From positions 1 to 64,000 of the forward strand of contig JACRCW010000026.1 in the NCBI GenBank assembly GCA_016218805.1: 64,000 bases of DNA. Reading direction: 5' to 3'. Positions 36,018 through 44,683 of the stretch are shown piece by piece (position 1 is the first letter of the stretch; each line of letters begins with the position of its first letter). The DNA comes from Deltaproteobacteria bacterium (GTDB lineage: Bacteria > Myxococcota > JACRCW01). The notes beneath the pieces were generated by a model. It made no database searches. It saw only the letters and a list, made by a program, of their open reading frames with translations, and had not been told where the DNA came from. A program made the position numbers and the translations under genes.

Positions 36018-36728
36018 TCAGGCGTCCGGCGTCAGCCAGCGCCCGAGGGGAATGATGGGAAGTGCGTACAACGCGACGGCCACGAGTCCGAAGAACCCGG
36101 CGCACACCAGCGGCGACCATTGAATGACCCGCCAGACCTGGTCACCGACCACGGGCCGGTAGCCGCCCACGGTGGGGAAGTTGCTGGGCGAGGTGGACCA
36201 CAACAGCGCCCACGCCACCACGTGGCCGGCGGCCAGCGCGGTGGCCATCCAGCCCCACGGCGGCGCGGTGATGACCGCCAGCGCCACCTTTCCCGGCGAC
36301 GCGCGCGGTTCGGCGGGGGGCACTGCGGGAGCCGGGGCCGGGGCCACCTCAGGCACCGGTGCGGGCGCAGCGGCCGCTGGCGTCATCTCCACCTCCACGC
36401 GTGTGACCACGCCCTCCTGCACCACCAGTTGGCGCTCCACGGACCCTCCGCCCGGAACGTCCACCCGGAGCGCGTGCGGGCCCACCGCCACACCCTCAAC
36501 GCGCAACGGCGTCACGCCGACGGGCTGTCCATCCACGGTCACCGCCGCCCCGGGCGTCCCCGTGGCCACCTCCAGGGTCCCGACGGGTGCCGGCGCTGCG
36601 GCGGCCTCAGGCGGTGGCGGCGGGGGAGTCACCTCCGCCTGCGCTCGGGCCGCACCGACGGTAAGCAGTGCAAATCCCGTCACAAGCCAACGCACTGCCC
36701 AACCGTTCTTGCGCGTTCCCGACGCCAT
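36018..36728 (-). CDS. PEGA-domain protein with two C-terminal membrane helices
   Basis: The 236-residue product begins MASGTRKNGWAVRWLVTGFA with a signal peptide ending at ARAQA, then a Pro/Ala linker, a PEGA domain (GTPGAAVTVDGQPVGVTPLR), another Pro/Ala linker, and two hydrophobic helices (WGWMATALAAGHVVAWALLW and VCAGFFGLVAVALYALPIIP). It is a smaller relative of the PEGA protein at 9.0-10.3 kb. It is the first gene after a minus-strand sigma-54 promoter and is followed by the lipoprotein gene. Its role in the regulon is unknown; PEGA domains often sit at the cell wall. Confidence 0.7.
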   Translation of the reverse strand: MASGTRKNGWAVRWLVTGFALLTVGAARAQAEVTPPPPPPEAAAAPAPVGTLEVATGTPGAAVTVDGQPVGVTPLRVEGVAVGPHALRVDVPGGGSVERQLVVQEGVVTRVEVEMTPAAAAPAPVPEVAPAPAPAVPPAEPRASPGKVALAVITAPPWGWMATALAAGHVVAWALLWSTSPSNFPTVGGYRPVVGDQVWRVIQWSPLVCAGFFGLVAVALYALPIIPLGRWLTPDA

Positions 36729-36772
36729 GGCCCGTCCGTTCTGCCCGGCAGGAGCCGCGGCGCGCCGCACTG

Positions 36773-36788
36773 AGCAAGGTGCGTGCCC
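36773..36788 (-). promoter_or_regulatory. sigma-54 promoter of the PEGA/lipoprotein unit
   Basis: On the minus strand GGGCACGCACCTTGCT matches TGGCACGNNNNTTGCW at all fixed positions but the first, with GG and GC 10 bp apart. Predicted start is near 36762, giving a 34-nt leader. The shared enhancer at 36858-36888 is centred about 111 bp upstream. Confidence 0.72.
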
Positions 36789-36857
36789 ACTTGGACGGAA
36801 CGCGGCCGTCGACGAGGAACCGGCAACCCGACGGGCGGCGGCCAAACGGCGAGTGAA

Positions 36858-36888
36858 GAATAGTCTCGAGTCACTGCGGACTATGCTC
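36858..36888. promoter_or_regulatory. predicted enhancer site (copy B), shared by two divergent promoters
   Basis: A 31-bp element starting GAATAGTCTCGAGTC, 22 of 31 identical to copy A at 32076, with internal dyad ATAGTC and GACTAT. Its centre (36873) is about 108 bp from the predicted plus-strand start and 111 bp from the minus-strand start, so one site could serve both promoters. Confidence 0.7.
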
Positions 36889-36954
36889 CGCTGCGAGCGG
36901 CCCGCCTGCGACGCGTCAACGGCTTCGTCGAGGACAGGGCGCTCTTGCCCACCG

Positions 36955-36970
36955 TGGCACATGGCTTGCG
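36955..36970 (+). promoter_or_regulatory. sigma-54 promoter of the respiratory operon
   Basis: TGGCACATGGCTTGCG matches TGGCACGNNNNTTGCW except at two positions, with a perfect TGGCAC and TTGC in register. Predicted start is near 36981, giving a 20-nt leader that contains GGAGGAG before the ATG at 37001. Confidence 0.75.
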
Positions 36971-37000
36971 ATGCGGCCCGCGTCCTGACGGAGGAGCCGC

Positions 37001-37612
37001 ATGGTGCGTCACGCAAGCAGAATGGGAGTGATACTGGGCTGGGCCGTCCTGGTGGCGGGGCCCGCGCTGGCACAGGCCCCTGCCGCGGGCGGCGCGCTTG
37101 CCGGCGAAGTGGCCGCAAAACCCGCGAAATACCGCGAGCACGTGGTGGTCAGCGTGGAGAAGGTGCCCGGTGCGTTCCGGCCGCCGGCGCAACCGGCGCA
37201 GTACGATCAGCGCGGCATGCAGTTCATCCCGCACGTGATGGCGGTGGTCCGCGGGACCACGGTGAAGTTTCTCAACAATGACAATGTCAGCCACAACGTC
37301 TTCACGCCGGACGGAGACAAGTACAACCTGGGAACGTGGGGCCAGGGCCAGTCACAGACGCGCGTGTTCCCGCGGTCCGGCGTGTACCGGCAGCTGTGCA
37401 ACGTGCATCCCGAAATGGAGGGATTCATCGTTGTGCTGGATAACCCGTATTTCGCGGTCACCGGCGCGGACGGGCGCTTCCGGATTGAGAACATCCCGCC
37501 GGGCACGTACACGGTGCGCGCGTGGAGCGAGAAGCTGGCGGGCGCCACGCAGCAGGTCACCATCACGGCGGGTGGTGCGGCCACCGCGCGGTTTGAGCTC
37601 AAGAAGCCATGA
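37001..37612 (+). CDS. cupredoxin (plastocyanin-like) with C-terminal beta domain
   Basis: The 203-residue product has a signal peptide (ILGWAVLVAGPALAQA) and a blue-copper domain with the type 1 ligand set His98 (DNVSHNVFTP), Cys133, His136 and Met139 (LCNVHPEMEGFIVV). It should be a periplasmic one-electron carrier. A second domain (FAVTGADGRFRIENIPPGTY) is a carboxypeptidase-regulatory-like beta sandwich, a fusion known from methylamine-utilisation-type cupredoxins. It is the first gene of the sigma-54 operon and overlaps the next gene by 4 nt. It may carry electrons to or from the cytochrome b complex encoded downstream. Confidence 0.88.
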   Translation: MVRHASRMGVILGWAVLVAGPALAQAPAAGGALAGEVAAKPAKYREHVVVSVEKVPGAFRPPAQPAQYDQRGMQFIPHVMAVVRGTTVKFLNNDNVSHNVFTPDGDKYNLGTWGQGQSQTRVFPRSGVYRQLCNVHPEMEGFIVVLDNPYFAVTGADGRFRIENIPPGTYTVRAWSEKLAGATQQVTITAGGAATARFELKKP

Positions 37613-38895
37613 GCCGCTCCCGGTGGACCTGGCCGGTGGCGGCCGTGGCGGTCGTCGTCATTCTGGTGGCGTGGGTGCCACCGGCAGGCGCGGTGCCATC
37701 CTTTGCGCGGCGCTACGGGACCAGCTGCCAGACGTGCCACGTGGTCTTTCCCAAGTTGACGCCCTTTGGTGAAGCGTTCCGGCGCAACGCGTACCATTTC
37801 CCGGACGGACAGGATGAGGACTACCGCCGCAAGGAACCGCAGAAGATGGGCGCGGACGGATACAAGGACGTGTTTCCGTGGGCGGTGTGGCCCGGCGAAA
37901 TCCCCGCCGACCTTCCCATCAGCGCCATTGCCGCGGGACAGGTGGTGGGGAATCCGTCAGAAACCACGCGGGACAAGAAAGTGGTCCTGGCGGGCAGTGC
38001 CAGCGTCAACGTCAATGCCACCTTTGGAGAATGGCTGGCGGTGTGGGTGGGTGCGACGGCGCGCGGCACCACCGCGGGGACGCTGGAGCTGGGGTTTGAT
38101 CGCGCGTTCTTCGTCGTGTCGCCGGGACGTGGCCCGTGGGGCAACGTGCGCCTGGGCATGATTGAACCGGGGGTGCTGAGCTTCACCACGCACCGTTCCA
38201 TTGGCCCCAACCCGTGGGTGCTCACCGCCGCCGTGGGGAACAACCAGTTTGCACTGGAGCCGGCGCAGTTTGGGGCGGAGTGGAGCGGCGTGGGCCTGGA
38301 CGGGCGCGGCACGTTCACGCTGGGCGTGGTGGATGGCGCGGGCAACCAGGTGGGTCCCCCCACCGACGTGTACGGGCGCATTGCCAGCAAGTGGGGGGGC
38401 ATGCGCCTGGATGGCGTGGAGGGTGACGGGCAGGTGCGCCTGGCGGACCCCGCACCGTGGCGCGAGTGGAGCGTGCTGGTCGGCGCGTTTGTCTATTCAG
38501 GGCGCGCCACCGTGGGCACGGAGGGAACCGCGTGGCAGACGGACCGGTTCACGCTGGCCGGCGCGGACGTCAACGCGCAACTGCGGGACGCAAACGTCAT
38601 TGCCGCGTACACGTACACGCGGAACAGCCGCCCGTTTCTGCTGGACCCGTCCCTGGGCACGGACACGCACAACGTCATGCTGCAGGTGGATTACGTGGTA
38701 TTTCCGTGGCTGGTGCCCAGCCTCCGCGCGGAGCGGCGCGTCGTGAACGGCGCGTCGCAGGACCGCGTGGCCACGTCGCTGTACGTGCTGCTGCGGGCCA
38801 ATGTGCGGACACAGCTGCTGGCGGTGGTGGAACGCGCGCCGGACAACACGGTGACCTTCAACCGCCTGCAGGCCGGGCTCACCGTTGGATTCTGA
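37609..38895 (+). CDS. outer-membrane barrel with a single N-terminal heme site
   Basis: The 428-residue product has a signal peptide (VAAVAVVVILVAWVPPAGA) followed at once by one heme c motif (TSCQTCHVVFPKLTPFGEAF). The remaining ~350 residues are alternating beta strands and turns ending in NRLQAGLTVGF, typical of an outer-membrane barrel with a terminal aromatic. Proteins with this CQTCH + barrel layout occur in deltaproteobacterial and acidobacterial respiratory clusters but are uncharacterised as far as I know. It could bring electrons to or through the outer membrane. It overlaps the cupredoxin gene by 4 nt. Confidence 0.78.
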   Translation: MSRSRWTWPVAAVAVVVILVAWVPPAGAVPSFARRYGTSCQTCHVVFPKLTPFGEAFRRNAYHFPDGQDEDYRRKEPQKMGADGYKDVFPWAVWPGEIPADLPISAIAAGQVVGNPSETTRDKKVVLAGSASVNVNATFGEWLAVWVGATARGTTAGTLELGFDRAFFVVSPGRGPWGNVRLGMIEPGVLSFTTHRSIGPNPWVLTAAVGNNQFALEPAQFGAEWSGVGLDGRGTFTLGVVDGAGNQVGPPTDVYGRIASKWGGMRLDGVEGDGQVRLADPAPWREWSVLVGAFVYSGRATVGTEGTAWQTDRFTLAGADVNAQLRDANVIAAYTYTRNSRPFLLDPSLGTDTHNVMLQVDYVVFPWLVPSLRAERRVVNGASQDRVATSLYVLLRANVRTQLLAVVERAPDNTVTFNRLQAGLTVGF

Positions 38896-38902
38896 GGGAC
38901 TC

Positions 38903-39703
38903 ATGCCGCGCTTCCTACCCGCCCTGGTGCTGCTGCTTGCCGCGTGTGACGACGGCACCGTCAACCGCCACGTGACGCTGGAGCACCAGGCGGGCGCGTT
39001 GCCCCGCTGCACCAGCACCGTGGTGGGGGACGCGCTGCATCTCAGCGTGGACCGCATGGAACCGCTCAAGCCGGACCGGGGACTGGTGGCGTTTGCGGTG
39101 CACCATGACGCGTGGAACTGGCTGGGCGCCGTGGAGCCGGGCAGCCCGGCCACGTTCCGCGGGCAGCCCATCAGCGTCACCTGGACGGACGTGACCCAGC
39201 TGGTCATCTCCGAGGAACTCTTGACCGACACGCCCACGCAACCGGGGTCCATGGTGCACTTCCGCGGCCGGCCCGGAGAAATGCTGGGAATCGGCGCTGA
39301 GGGCGAACTCACGGAAGAGGCCGTGGCGGGCGCCTCCGCACACGCGACGACGGTGGACGATACCGTGGAGCTCACCTACGCGTTGTTGCCCGCGCCGGGT
39401 CCGGGGCGGTTCTTTGCGGCGTGGCTGTTTCCTGACGGCACCACCGCCGCCACCGGGACGCCCGGCGGGGGCGGTCACACGCACGGGCTGACCTTGGTGC
39501 AACCGCTGCTCTTGGGCCGCATCGGCACGTCAGCCACGGAGCTGTTCACCATTGATGGCGCGGTGACCGGGTATCACCAGCTGGCCATCACGCTGGAACT
39601 GGAGAACGGCGTGGCCGCGGCCGCGCTCACCAACATTGTGTTCACGGGGACGCTGCCCACGGAGGCGGCGGGCGGGACAGCCGCCGCCGCCCACGAGCAC
39701 TGA
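38903..39703 (+). CDS. His-rich lipoprotein of the respiratory operon
   Basis: The 266-residue product begins MPRFLPALVLLLAACDDG, a lipoprotein signal. The mature part is beta-rich with His-containing loops (AFAVHHDAWNWLGA, GGGGHTHGLTLV) and a C-terminal AAAAHEH. No known domain is recognised. It starts 7 nt after the heme-barrel gene and ends 11 nt before the Rieske gene. The histidines recall the His-rich kinase and the FixH/CopC-like lipoprotein of the same regulon, which suggests metal binding, but this is an inference. Confidence 0.7.
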   Translation: MPRFLPALVLLLAACDDGTVNRHVTLEHQAGALPRCTSTVVGDALHLSVDRMEPLKPDRGLVAFAVHHDAWNWLGAVEPGSPATFRGQPISVTWTDVTQLVISEELLTDTPTQPGSMVHFRGRPGEMLGIGAEGELTEEAVAGASAHATTVDDTVELTYALLPAPGPGRFFAAWLFPDGTTAATGTPGGGGHTHGLTLVQPLLLGRIGTSATELFTIDGAVTGYHQLAITLELENGVAAAALTNIVFTGTLPTEAAGGTAAAAHEH

Positions 39704-39714
39704 CAGGCGGACGC

Positions 39715-40209
39715 ATGGCGCTCATTGACGATCTCAAGGACCCGCCCCCGCCGGAAGAGCTGGACCGGCGGCGGATGCTGACGCTGCTGGGGACCGGTGC
39801 GCTGGGCGTGGCCACGGCGGGCGCCACGGTGGAGACGCTGCACTTCCTGGAGCCCGCGGTGGTGTACGAACCGGAACGCCGCGTCGCCGTGGGGCGGCCG
39901 GGCGATCTCAGCGTGGGCGCGGTGAAGGTGGTGGCGTCGCACCGTTTGTACGTTGTTCGTGAGCCGGCCGGCGTGTTTGCGCTCTCCGCGGTGTGCACGC
40001 ACCTGGGGTGCATCACGCGGTGCCGCCCGGACCGGACGGGCTTTGACTGCCCGTGCCACGGCAGCCGCTTTGCGCTGGATGGGTCCGTGCAGGCCGGTCC
40101 CGCGCCGCGCCCGCTGCGCCGCCTCCACGTTGAAGTGGACCAGGACACGCTGGTGGTGGACGCGGCCCGGGTGATTGCGCCCGGATCCCTGCTGCGGGTG
40201 CCCGCATGA
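39715..40209 (+). CDS. Rieske iron-sulfur protein
   Basis: This is the high-potential 2Fe-2S subunit of a bc/b6f-type complex, which takes an electron from quinol. The 164-residue product has an N-terminal segment with an RR motif ([20 protein letters not shown]), consistent with Tat export and membrane anchoring, and both cluster-binding loops, CTHLGC at 94-99 and CPCHGS at 112-117. Length is normal for a bacterial Rieske subunit. It overlaps the cytochrome b gene by 4 nt. Confidence 0.95.
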   Translation: MALIDDLKDPPPPEELDRRRMLTLLGTGALGVATAGATVETLHFLEPAVVYEPERRVAVGRPGDLSVGAVKVVASHRLYVVREPAGVFALSAVCTHLGCITRCRPDRTGFDCPCHGSRFALDGSVQAGPAPRPLRRLHVEVDQDTLVVDAARVIAPGSLLRVPA

Positions 40210-40940
40210 AGACGCTGGCGGAGCGCATTGCGGACAGCCCCCTGTGGAAGTCCATCATCCGGCACGGCTACCCGGACACCAACAAGAACCGGTCCTTGCT
40301 GGTGTTCAGCAACCTGTTCCTGCACATCCACCCGGTGAAGGTGCGGGCGCGCGCCATTGCGTTCTGGCGCACGCTGTACCTGGGCGGGCTGAGCGCCGCG
40401 CTGTTCTGGGTGCTGACGCTCACCGGGTTGCTGCTGATGTTCTACTACCGGCCGGCAGTGCCGCAGGCGTACCAGGACATGAAGGACCTGGAGTTTGTTG
40501 TCACGCCGGGGATGTTCCTGCGCAACATGCACCGGTGGGCCGCGCACGCCATGGTGGCATTTGTGTTTGTGCACATGGCGGTCACGTTCTACCGCGGCGC
40601 CTACCGCCACCCGCGTGAATTCAACTGGGTGATCGGCGTGGGGCTCCTCGTGGGGACGCTGCTGCTCTCCTACACGGGCTACCTGCTGCCGTGGGACCAG
40701 CTGGCCTATTGGGCGGTGACGGTGGGCTCCAACATGGCGGAGGCCACGCCGCTGTGGGGTGACCAGATCAAGCTGCTGCTGCTGGGCGGCCGCTCCATCG
40801 ACGAGCCGACGCTGATCCGGTTCTACGTGCTGCACTGCGTGGGACTGCCACTGGTGGTGGTGGTGGGAATCGCGCTGCACATCTGGCGCATCCGCAAGGA
40901 CGGCGGGCTGCACCTGCCACCGCGGGAGCGTGCGCCGTGA
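40206..40940 (+). CDS. cytochrome b6-type subunit (N-terminal half of cytochrome b)
   Basis: The 244-residue product has four membrane helices and the four heme b ligands in b6 spacing: His109 and His123 in helix B ([17 protein letters not shown]) and His210 and His225 in helix D ([20 protein letters not shown]). [15 protein letters not shown] is the conserved quinol-site region. With the next gene it forms a split cytochrome b as in b6f complexes and many deltaproteobacterial bc complexes. It overlaps both neighbours by 4 nt. Confidence 0.94.
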   Translation: MKTLAERIADSPLWKSIIRHGYPDTNKNRSLLVFSNLFLHIHPVKVRARAIAFWRTLYLGGLSAALFWVLTLTGLLLMFYYRPAVPQAYQDMKDLEFVVTPGMFLRNMHRWAAHAMVAFVFVHMAVTFYRGAYRHPREFNWVIGVGLLVGTLLLSYTGYLLPWDQLAYWAVTVGSNMAEATPLWGDQIKLLLLGGRSIDEPTLIRFYVLHCVGLPLVVVVGIALHIWRIRKDGGLHLPPRERAP

Positions 40941-41608
40941 CGGGTCCCTCCACGCCCGCCACCGCGGCCCAACCGCGGCCACCGGAGCGCGCGCCGGACG
41001 ACGACGAAGGGCAGGCCATGACGTTTCCGCACCTGCTGGTGCGCGAAGTGGTGGCGGGCCTGGCGCTGTGCATCCTGCTGGTCTGGGTCTCCGTGCTGTT
41101 TGATGCACCGCTGGAGGAGATTGCCAACCCGGACAAGACGCCCAACCCGGCCAAGGCGCCGTGGTACTTCCTGGGGCTGCAGGAACTGCTGCATTACTAC
41201 CCACCGGTCATTTCTGGCGTGTTCATGCCGCTGCTCGTCGTGGTGCTGTTGGCCATCATCCCGTACTTTGACATGAACCACCTGCGCGCCCCCATGTGGC
41301 GCGGTGACCGGCGGACCACCGCAGGCCGCGCGTGGCTGGCCATCCTGGTGCTGACGGCACTGCTGCTGTTCACCGGTGCGCACCCGGTGTGGCCGCTCAT
41401 CATCCCGCTGTGGCTCACGGGGCTGGGTGCATCCGCGGGAGCGGTGCGGTGGGAAAGCGCGGCTTTCCGCTGGCTGGGCGCGCGCAGCGTCGCGTTCTGG
41501 GCGTTCACCTGGTTCCTGCTGTGCTCGGTGGCGCTCACCGTGGTGGGCGTGTGGTTCCGCGGCCCGGGGTGGAGCTTCACGCTCCCGTGGGTGGACGGGG
41601 TGTTTTGA
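40937..41608 (+). CDS. cytochrome b C-terminal subunit (subunit IV-type)
   Basis: The 223-residue product has a short disordered N-terminus, a first membrane helix ([20 protein letters not shown]), and the quinol-site signature [20 protein letters not shown], a variant of PEWY. Three or more further helices follow. It corresponds to petD/subunit IV or the C-terminal half of mitochondrial cytochrome b, with an extra helix at the end ([20 protein letters not shown]). Its stop codon overlaps the start of the octaheme gene (TGATG). Confidence 0.9.
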   Translation: MTGPSTPATAAQPRPPERAPDDDEGQAMTFPHLLVREVVAGLALCILLVWVSVLFDAPLEEIANPDKTPNPAKAPWYFLGLQELLHYYPPVISGVFMPLLVVVLLAIIPYFDMNHLRAPMWRGDRRTTAGRAWLAILVLTALLLFTGAHPVWPLIIPLWLTGLGASAGAVRWESAAFRWLGARSVAFWAFTWFLLCSVALTVVGVWFRGPGWSFTLPWVDGVF

Positions 41609-43566
41609 TGGAACGGCCGCCCGCACCGGACCTGCACCTGGGTGCCCTGCTGCGGGCGTTTGCCGTGCTTTCCATGGTGCTCCTGGTGAGCCTGGTGGTG
41701 GCGGCGCGCGTGAGCCGGCAGACTGAATGGCGCGCTATCCAGGAGCGCTACAACGCGCGCGCGACAGCCGCGGGAAAAGCACCCATTCCCGTCGGCATCC
41801 AGCAGACGTGGCGGCCGGAGCTGGGCATCACGGACCGCTGCGGCAGTTGCCACCTGGGCATGGTGGGTGCACCGCTGGAGGGGGACGCGCTGTTCGCCGC
41901 GCATCCGCCGGTGGTCCACGCGCCGCGGGAGTTGGGTTGCACCGTGTGCCATGGCGGCCAGGGCCGCGCGACAACCCGGGAAGCCGCGCACGGCAACGTA
42001 CGTTTCTGGGACGAGCCCATGCTGGCGCGCGCGGACTTCCAGGCCGGGTGCGGCAGCTGCCACACCCACGTGCGCCTCCCCGCCCCCGCGCTGGCGGCGC
42101 GCGGGGCCAAGGTGGTGGAGGAGCAACAGTGCGGTGCGTGCCACCAGGCAACGCGGCGGCTGGATACGGTTGGATTGCGCGGAATCACGCCGGACTGGCA
42201 CGAGCGTCACATTGGCCTGGTGGAGGGCGAGTTTGGCTTTGCCCCGCTGCCCGACGAGGATCTCCCCGCGGTGGACGCGTTCCTGGCCACGCGCGTGGGT
42301 GCGCCGCGCCTGGTGGAGGCCCGCCTGCTGATGGAGAGTCTGGGCTGCCGCGGCTGCCACCGCATTGGCGGGGCGGGTGGCGAGGAAGGCCCCGACCTTT
42401 CCTCCGTGGGGCGCAAGCCGGCGGGAGATTATGACCTCACCGAGGTGCGCGGACCGCGCACGCCCCGCCAGTACCTGTACGAGCACTTCCTGGAGCCGGG
42501 ACGGCTGGCCCGCAACAGCCGGATGCCCGCGCCCGCCGTGACGCCCCACCAGGCGGATCTGCTCACGTTTGCCATGCTGGCGCTGCGTACGCGCCCGCTG
42601 CCGGAAGCGTTGCTGCCGCGGGACCGCGTCCGCGCGGTGAAGCTGGGCGAGCGCGACTTCCCGACGGACGGTGAGTCCCTGTTCCGCTCCTTCTGCAGCG
42701 GCTGCCACGGGGCGCAGGGTGAAGGCCGCACCTGGGCGCCGGTCCCCGCGGTGATGCCCGGCATTGGCCGCGCCGAGTTTCTGGCGCTGGCGGATGACAC
42801 GTTCATCCGCAAGGCCATCACCGACGGGCGGCCGGGCCGCATGATGCCGGCCTGGGGGAGCATGGAAGGCGGGCTGCGCCGTGCGGAGATCGACGCGCTG
42901 GTGACCTACGTGCGCACGTTGCAGCCCGCGGCGGTGGCGTACGACGCGGTGCTGGCGGCGGCGCCGGATCCCGCGCTGGGGCGGGAGGAGTTTGCGCGCT
43001 CCTGCGTGCCGTGCCACGGCGAGCACGGCGAAGGCTCACCCATTGCGCCGCCGCTGGCCGCACCGGACAACCAGGCGGTGCGCAGTGACAACGCCATCTA
43101 CGGCACGCTGGTCAACGGCGTCGCCGGAACCGCCATGGGCGCATTCCGGCAGTTCAACGCGGTCACGCTCAGCTCCCTGGTGGCGACGGTCCGGGCCCTG
43201 CCGCCGGTGGCGGCCTCCCGCACCGCCTGGAAGCCCGCGCGCGGGGACGCCGCCGCCGGCGCCGCGCTGTTCGGGAAGCACTGCGGCACCTGCCACGGGG
43301 ACAACGCCGTTGGGAAGGAGGGGCCGGCGCTCTCCCATCCCGCGTTTCAGGCGGCCGCGTCTGACGGGTATCTTGCCGCCACCGTCATCCGCGGGCGGCC
43401 ACAGGCGGCCAAGGCCATGCCCGGATTTGGCCAGGCCGGCCCGGACCACGCACGCCTGTCACCTGACGACGTGGCCGCGCTGGTGGCGTTCCTGCGCGGC
43501 CTGGTGGCCCCGGCCGGAACCGAGCACCCCGCGCCCGCCCAGGCCGGGGACACCCGTCTCCCGTAG
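41608..43566 (+). CDS. membrane-anchored octaheme cytochrome c
   Basis: The 652-residue product has an N-terminal anchor (LLRAFAVLSMVLLVSLVVAA) and eight CxxCH heme motifs at residues 78, 111, 148, 175, 247, 363, 466 and 559. The last three sit in cytochrome c-like modules of about 90 residues, each with a downstream Met candidate (for example RMMPAWGSMEG and AKAMPGFGQAG). This would be the cytochrome subunit that takes electrons from the Rieske/b complex and passes them on. The start is the ATG at 41608, overlapping the previous stop. It is the last gene of the operon; the following gene begins 77 bp on with its own ribosome site. Confidence 0.93.
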   Translation: MERPPAPDLHLGALLRAFAVLSMVLLVSLVVAARVSRQTEWRAIQERYNARATAAGKAPIPVGIQQTWRPELGITDRCGSCHLGMVGAPLEGDALFAAHPPVVHAPRELGCTVCHGGQGRATTREAAHGNVRFWDEPMLARADFQAGCGSCHTHVRLPAPALAARGAKVVEEQQCGACHQATRRLDTVGLRGITPDWHERHIGLVEGEFGFAPLPDEDLPAVDAFLATRVGAPRLVEARLLMESLGCRGCHRIGGAGGEEGPDLSSVGRKPAGDYDLTEVRGPRTPRQYLYEHFLEPGRLARNSRMPAPAVTPHQADLLTFAMLALRTRPLPEALLPRDRVRAVKLGERDFPTDGESLFRSFCSGCHGAQGEGRTWAPVPAVMPGIGRAEFLALADDTFIRKAITDGRPGRMMPAWGSMEGGLRRAEIDALVTYVRTLQPAAVAYDAVLAAAPDPALGREEFARSCVPCHGEHGEGSPIAPPLAAPDNQAVRSDNAIYGTLVNGVAGTAMGAFRQFNAVTLSSLVATVRALPPVAASRTAWKPARGDAAAGAALFGKHCGTCHGDNAVGKEGPALSHPAFQAAASDGYLAATVIRGRPQAAKAMPGFGQAGPDHARLSPDDVAALVAFLRGLVAPAGTEHPAPAQAGDTRLP

Positions 43567-43643
43567 CGGTCTGCGCCGCCAGTGGCCCAACCGCCGCGCA
43601 GCGCCTATGGTGCCGCGTCCCTTTACCCAGGAAACACGTTCGA

Positions 43644-44675
43644 ATGATTGAACACATCCTGCGCGAGTCCATCCCCCCGTTCCGCGCGTTCCTGGAGGAG
43701 CCCACGCCGGCCATGTTCCGCCGGGCCATGGCGGCCTTCCTGGAGATCATGGATGACGAGGAGAAGCACTCCGGCCCGGACGGGGCCTGGAAGGCGTTCA
43801 AGCTGGCCAATGTCTCACTGCCCGTGAACAAGAACACCGTGAAAGGGTGGGCCACCGGCAAGATGCCTGAGGACCCGGTGGCACTGGTGGAGAGCATCCT
43901 CGCGCACTTCCACAAGCAGGGCATCGTGTACCGCTCGTCAGGAAAGAAGGCGGTGGACCAGGCGTTTGGCAAGCCCATGACGTCCACGTCCGCGGCCGCG
44001 GCCGCCGCGGCGCTGGAGCACAGCCCGTTCAACCCGCCGCGCACCAATGCGGGCGCCCCGGAGGCGGCGGCCGTTCCCACCAGTGCGGAACAGGACGCTG
44101 CGGCGGACCTGCAGCACCGCATGGCCGCCCTCCCGTACACGGACCTGATGGACGGCGCGCTGCGCTGGCAGGGTGACCCGCAGGTGCCGCCCGCGCTGTT
44201 CTCCCAGTACCTGCGGGCCACGCGTGACCGCCTCCCGCCGGACGCCATTGAACGCGTGATGGCGCCGCTGGGCGTGGGCGCGCACTACTTCCAGCGCTGG
44301 TGCCTGCTGGCAGAGGGCCGCCCCTCGCCGGATACCGCGTGGCCGGACCCCATGTTCCAGGCGCGCGTGATGCGCCAGTACCTGGCGTTCTTTCTCGTCG
44401 TGGAACTCAACCTGCCCGCGCAGAACCAGCAGCAGTACGCCTACCGGCTGTACGGCGCGCTGTTCCTGCTGTCCCCGGATGACGTGGAGCGCGCGTGCCT
44501 GCTGGCGCGCTCACGCGAGCCCGCGCCCGGTGCCTGGAGCGGGATCACGCCGGACCTGCTGCGCTCCTGGGCGGCCACCCCGCCCGCCATCACGTGGGAC
44601 ATTCCGCTGCTGGAGGCCATCCAGGCGGCGCTGGCGGAGGCCCTGTACACACGCTTCCGCGAGGCCCGCTGGTAG
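43644..44675 (+). CDS. hypothetical protein
   Basis: The 343-residue product starts MIEHILRESIPPFRAFLEEP and shows two helical parts separated by an Ala-rich linker near 110-150 (AAAAAAALEHSPFNPPRTNA). The first part contains LPVNKNTVKGWATGKMP, which resembles the turn of a helix-turn-helix but is not convincing. The second part ends WDIPLLEAIQAALAEALYTR. There is no signal peptide or membrane helix. AGGAAA lies upstream of the ATG. I do not recognise it. It is convergent with the next hypothetical gene. Confidence 0.65.
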   Translation: MIEHILRESIPPFRAFLEEPTPAMFRRAMAAFLEIMDDEEKHSGPDGAWKAFKLANVSLPVNKNTVKGWATGKMPEDPVALVESILAHFHKQGIVYRSSGKKAVDQAFGKPMTSTSAAAAAAALEHSPFNPPRTNAGAPEAAAVPTSAEQDAAADLQHRMAALPYTDLMDGALRWQGDPQVPPALFSQYLRATRDRLPPDAIERVMAPLGVGAHYFQRWCLLAEGRPSPDTAWPDPMFQARVMRQYLAFFLVVELNLPAQNQQQYAYRLYGALFLLSPDDVERACLLARSREPAPGAWSGITPDLLRSWAATPPAITWDIPLLEAIQAALAEALYTRFREARW

Positions 44676-44683
44676 CGGCGCGC

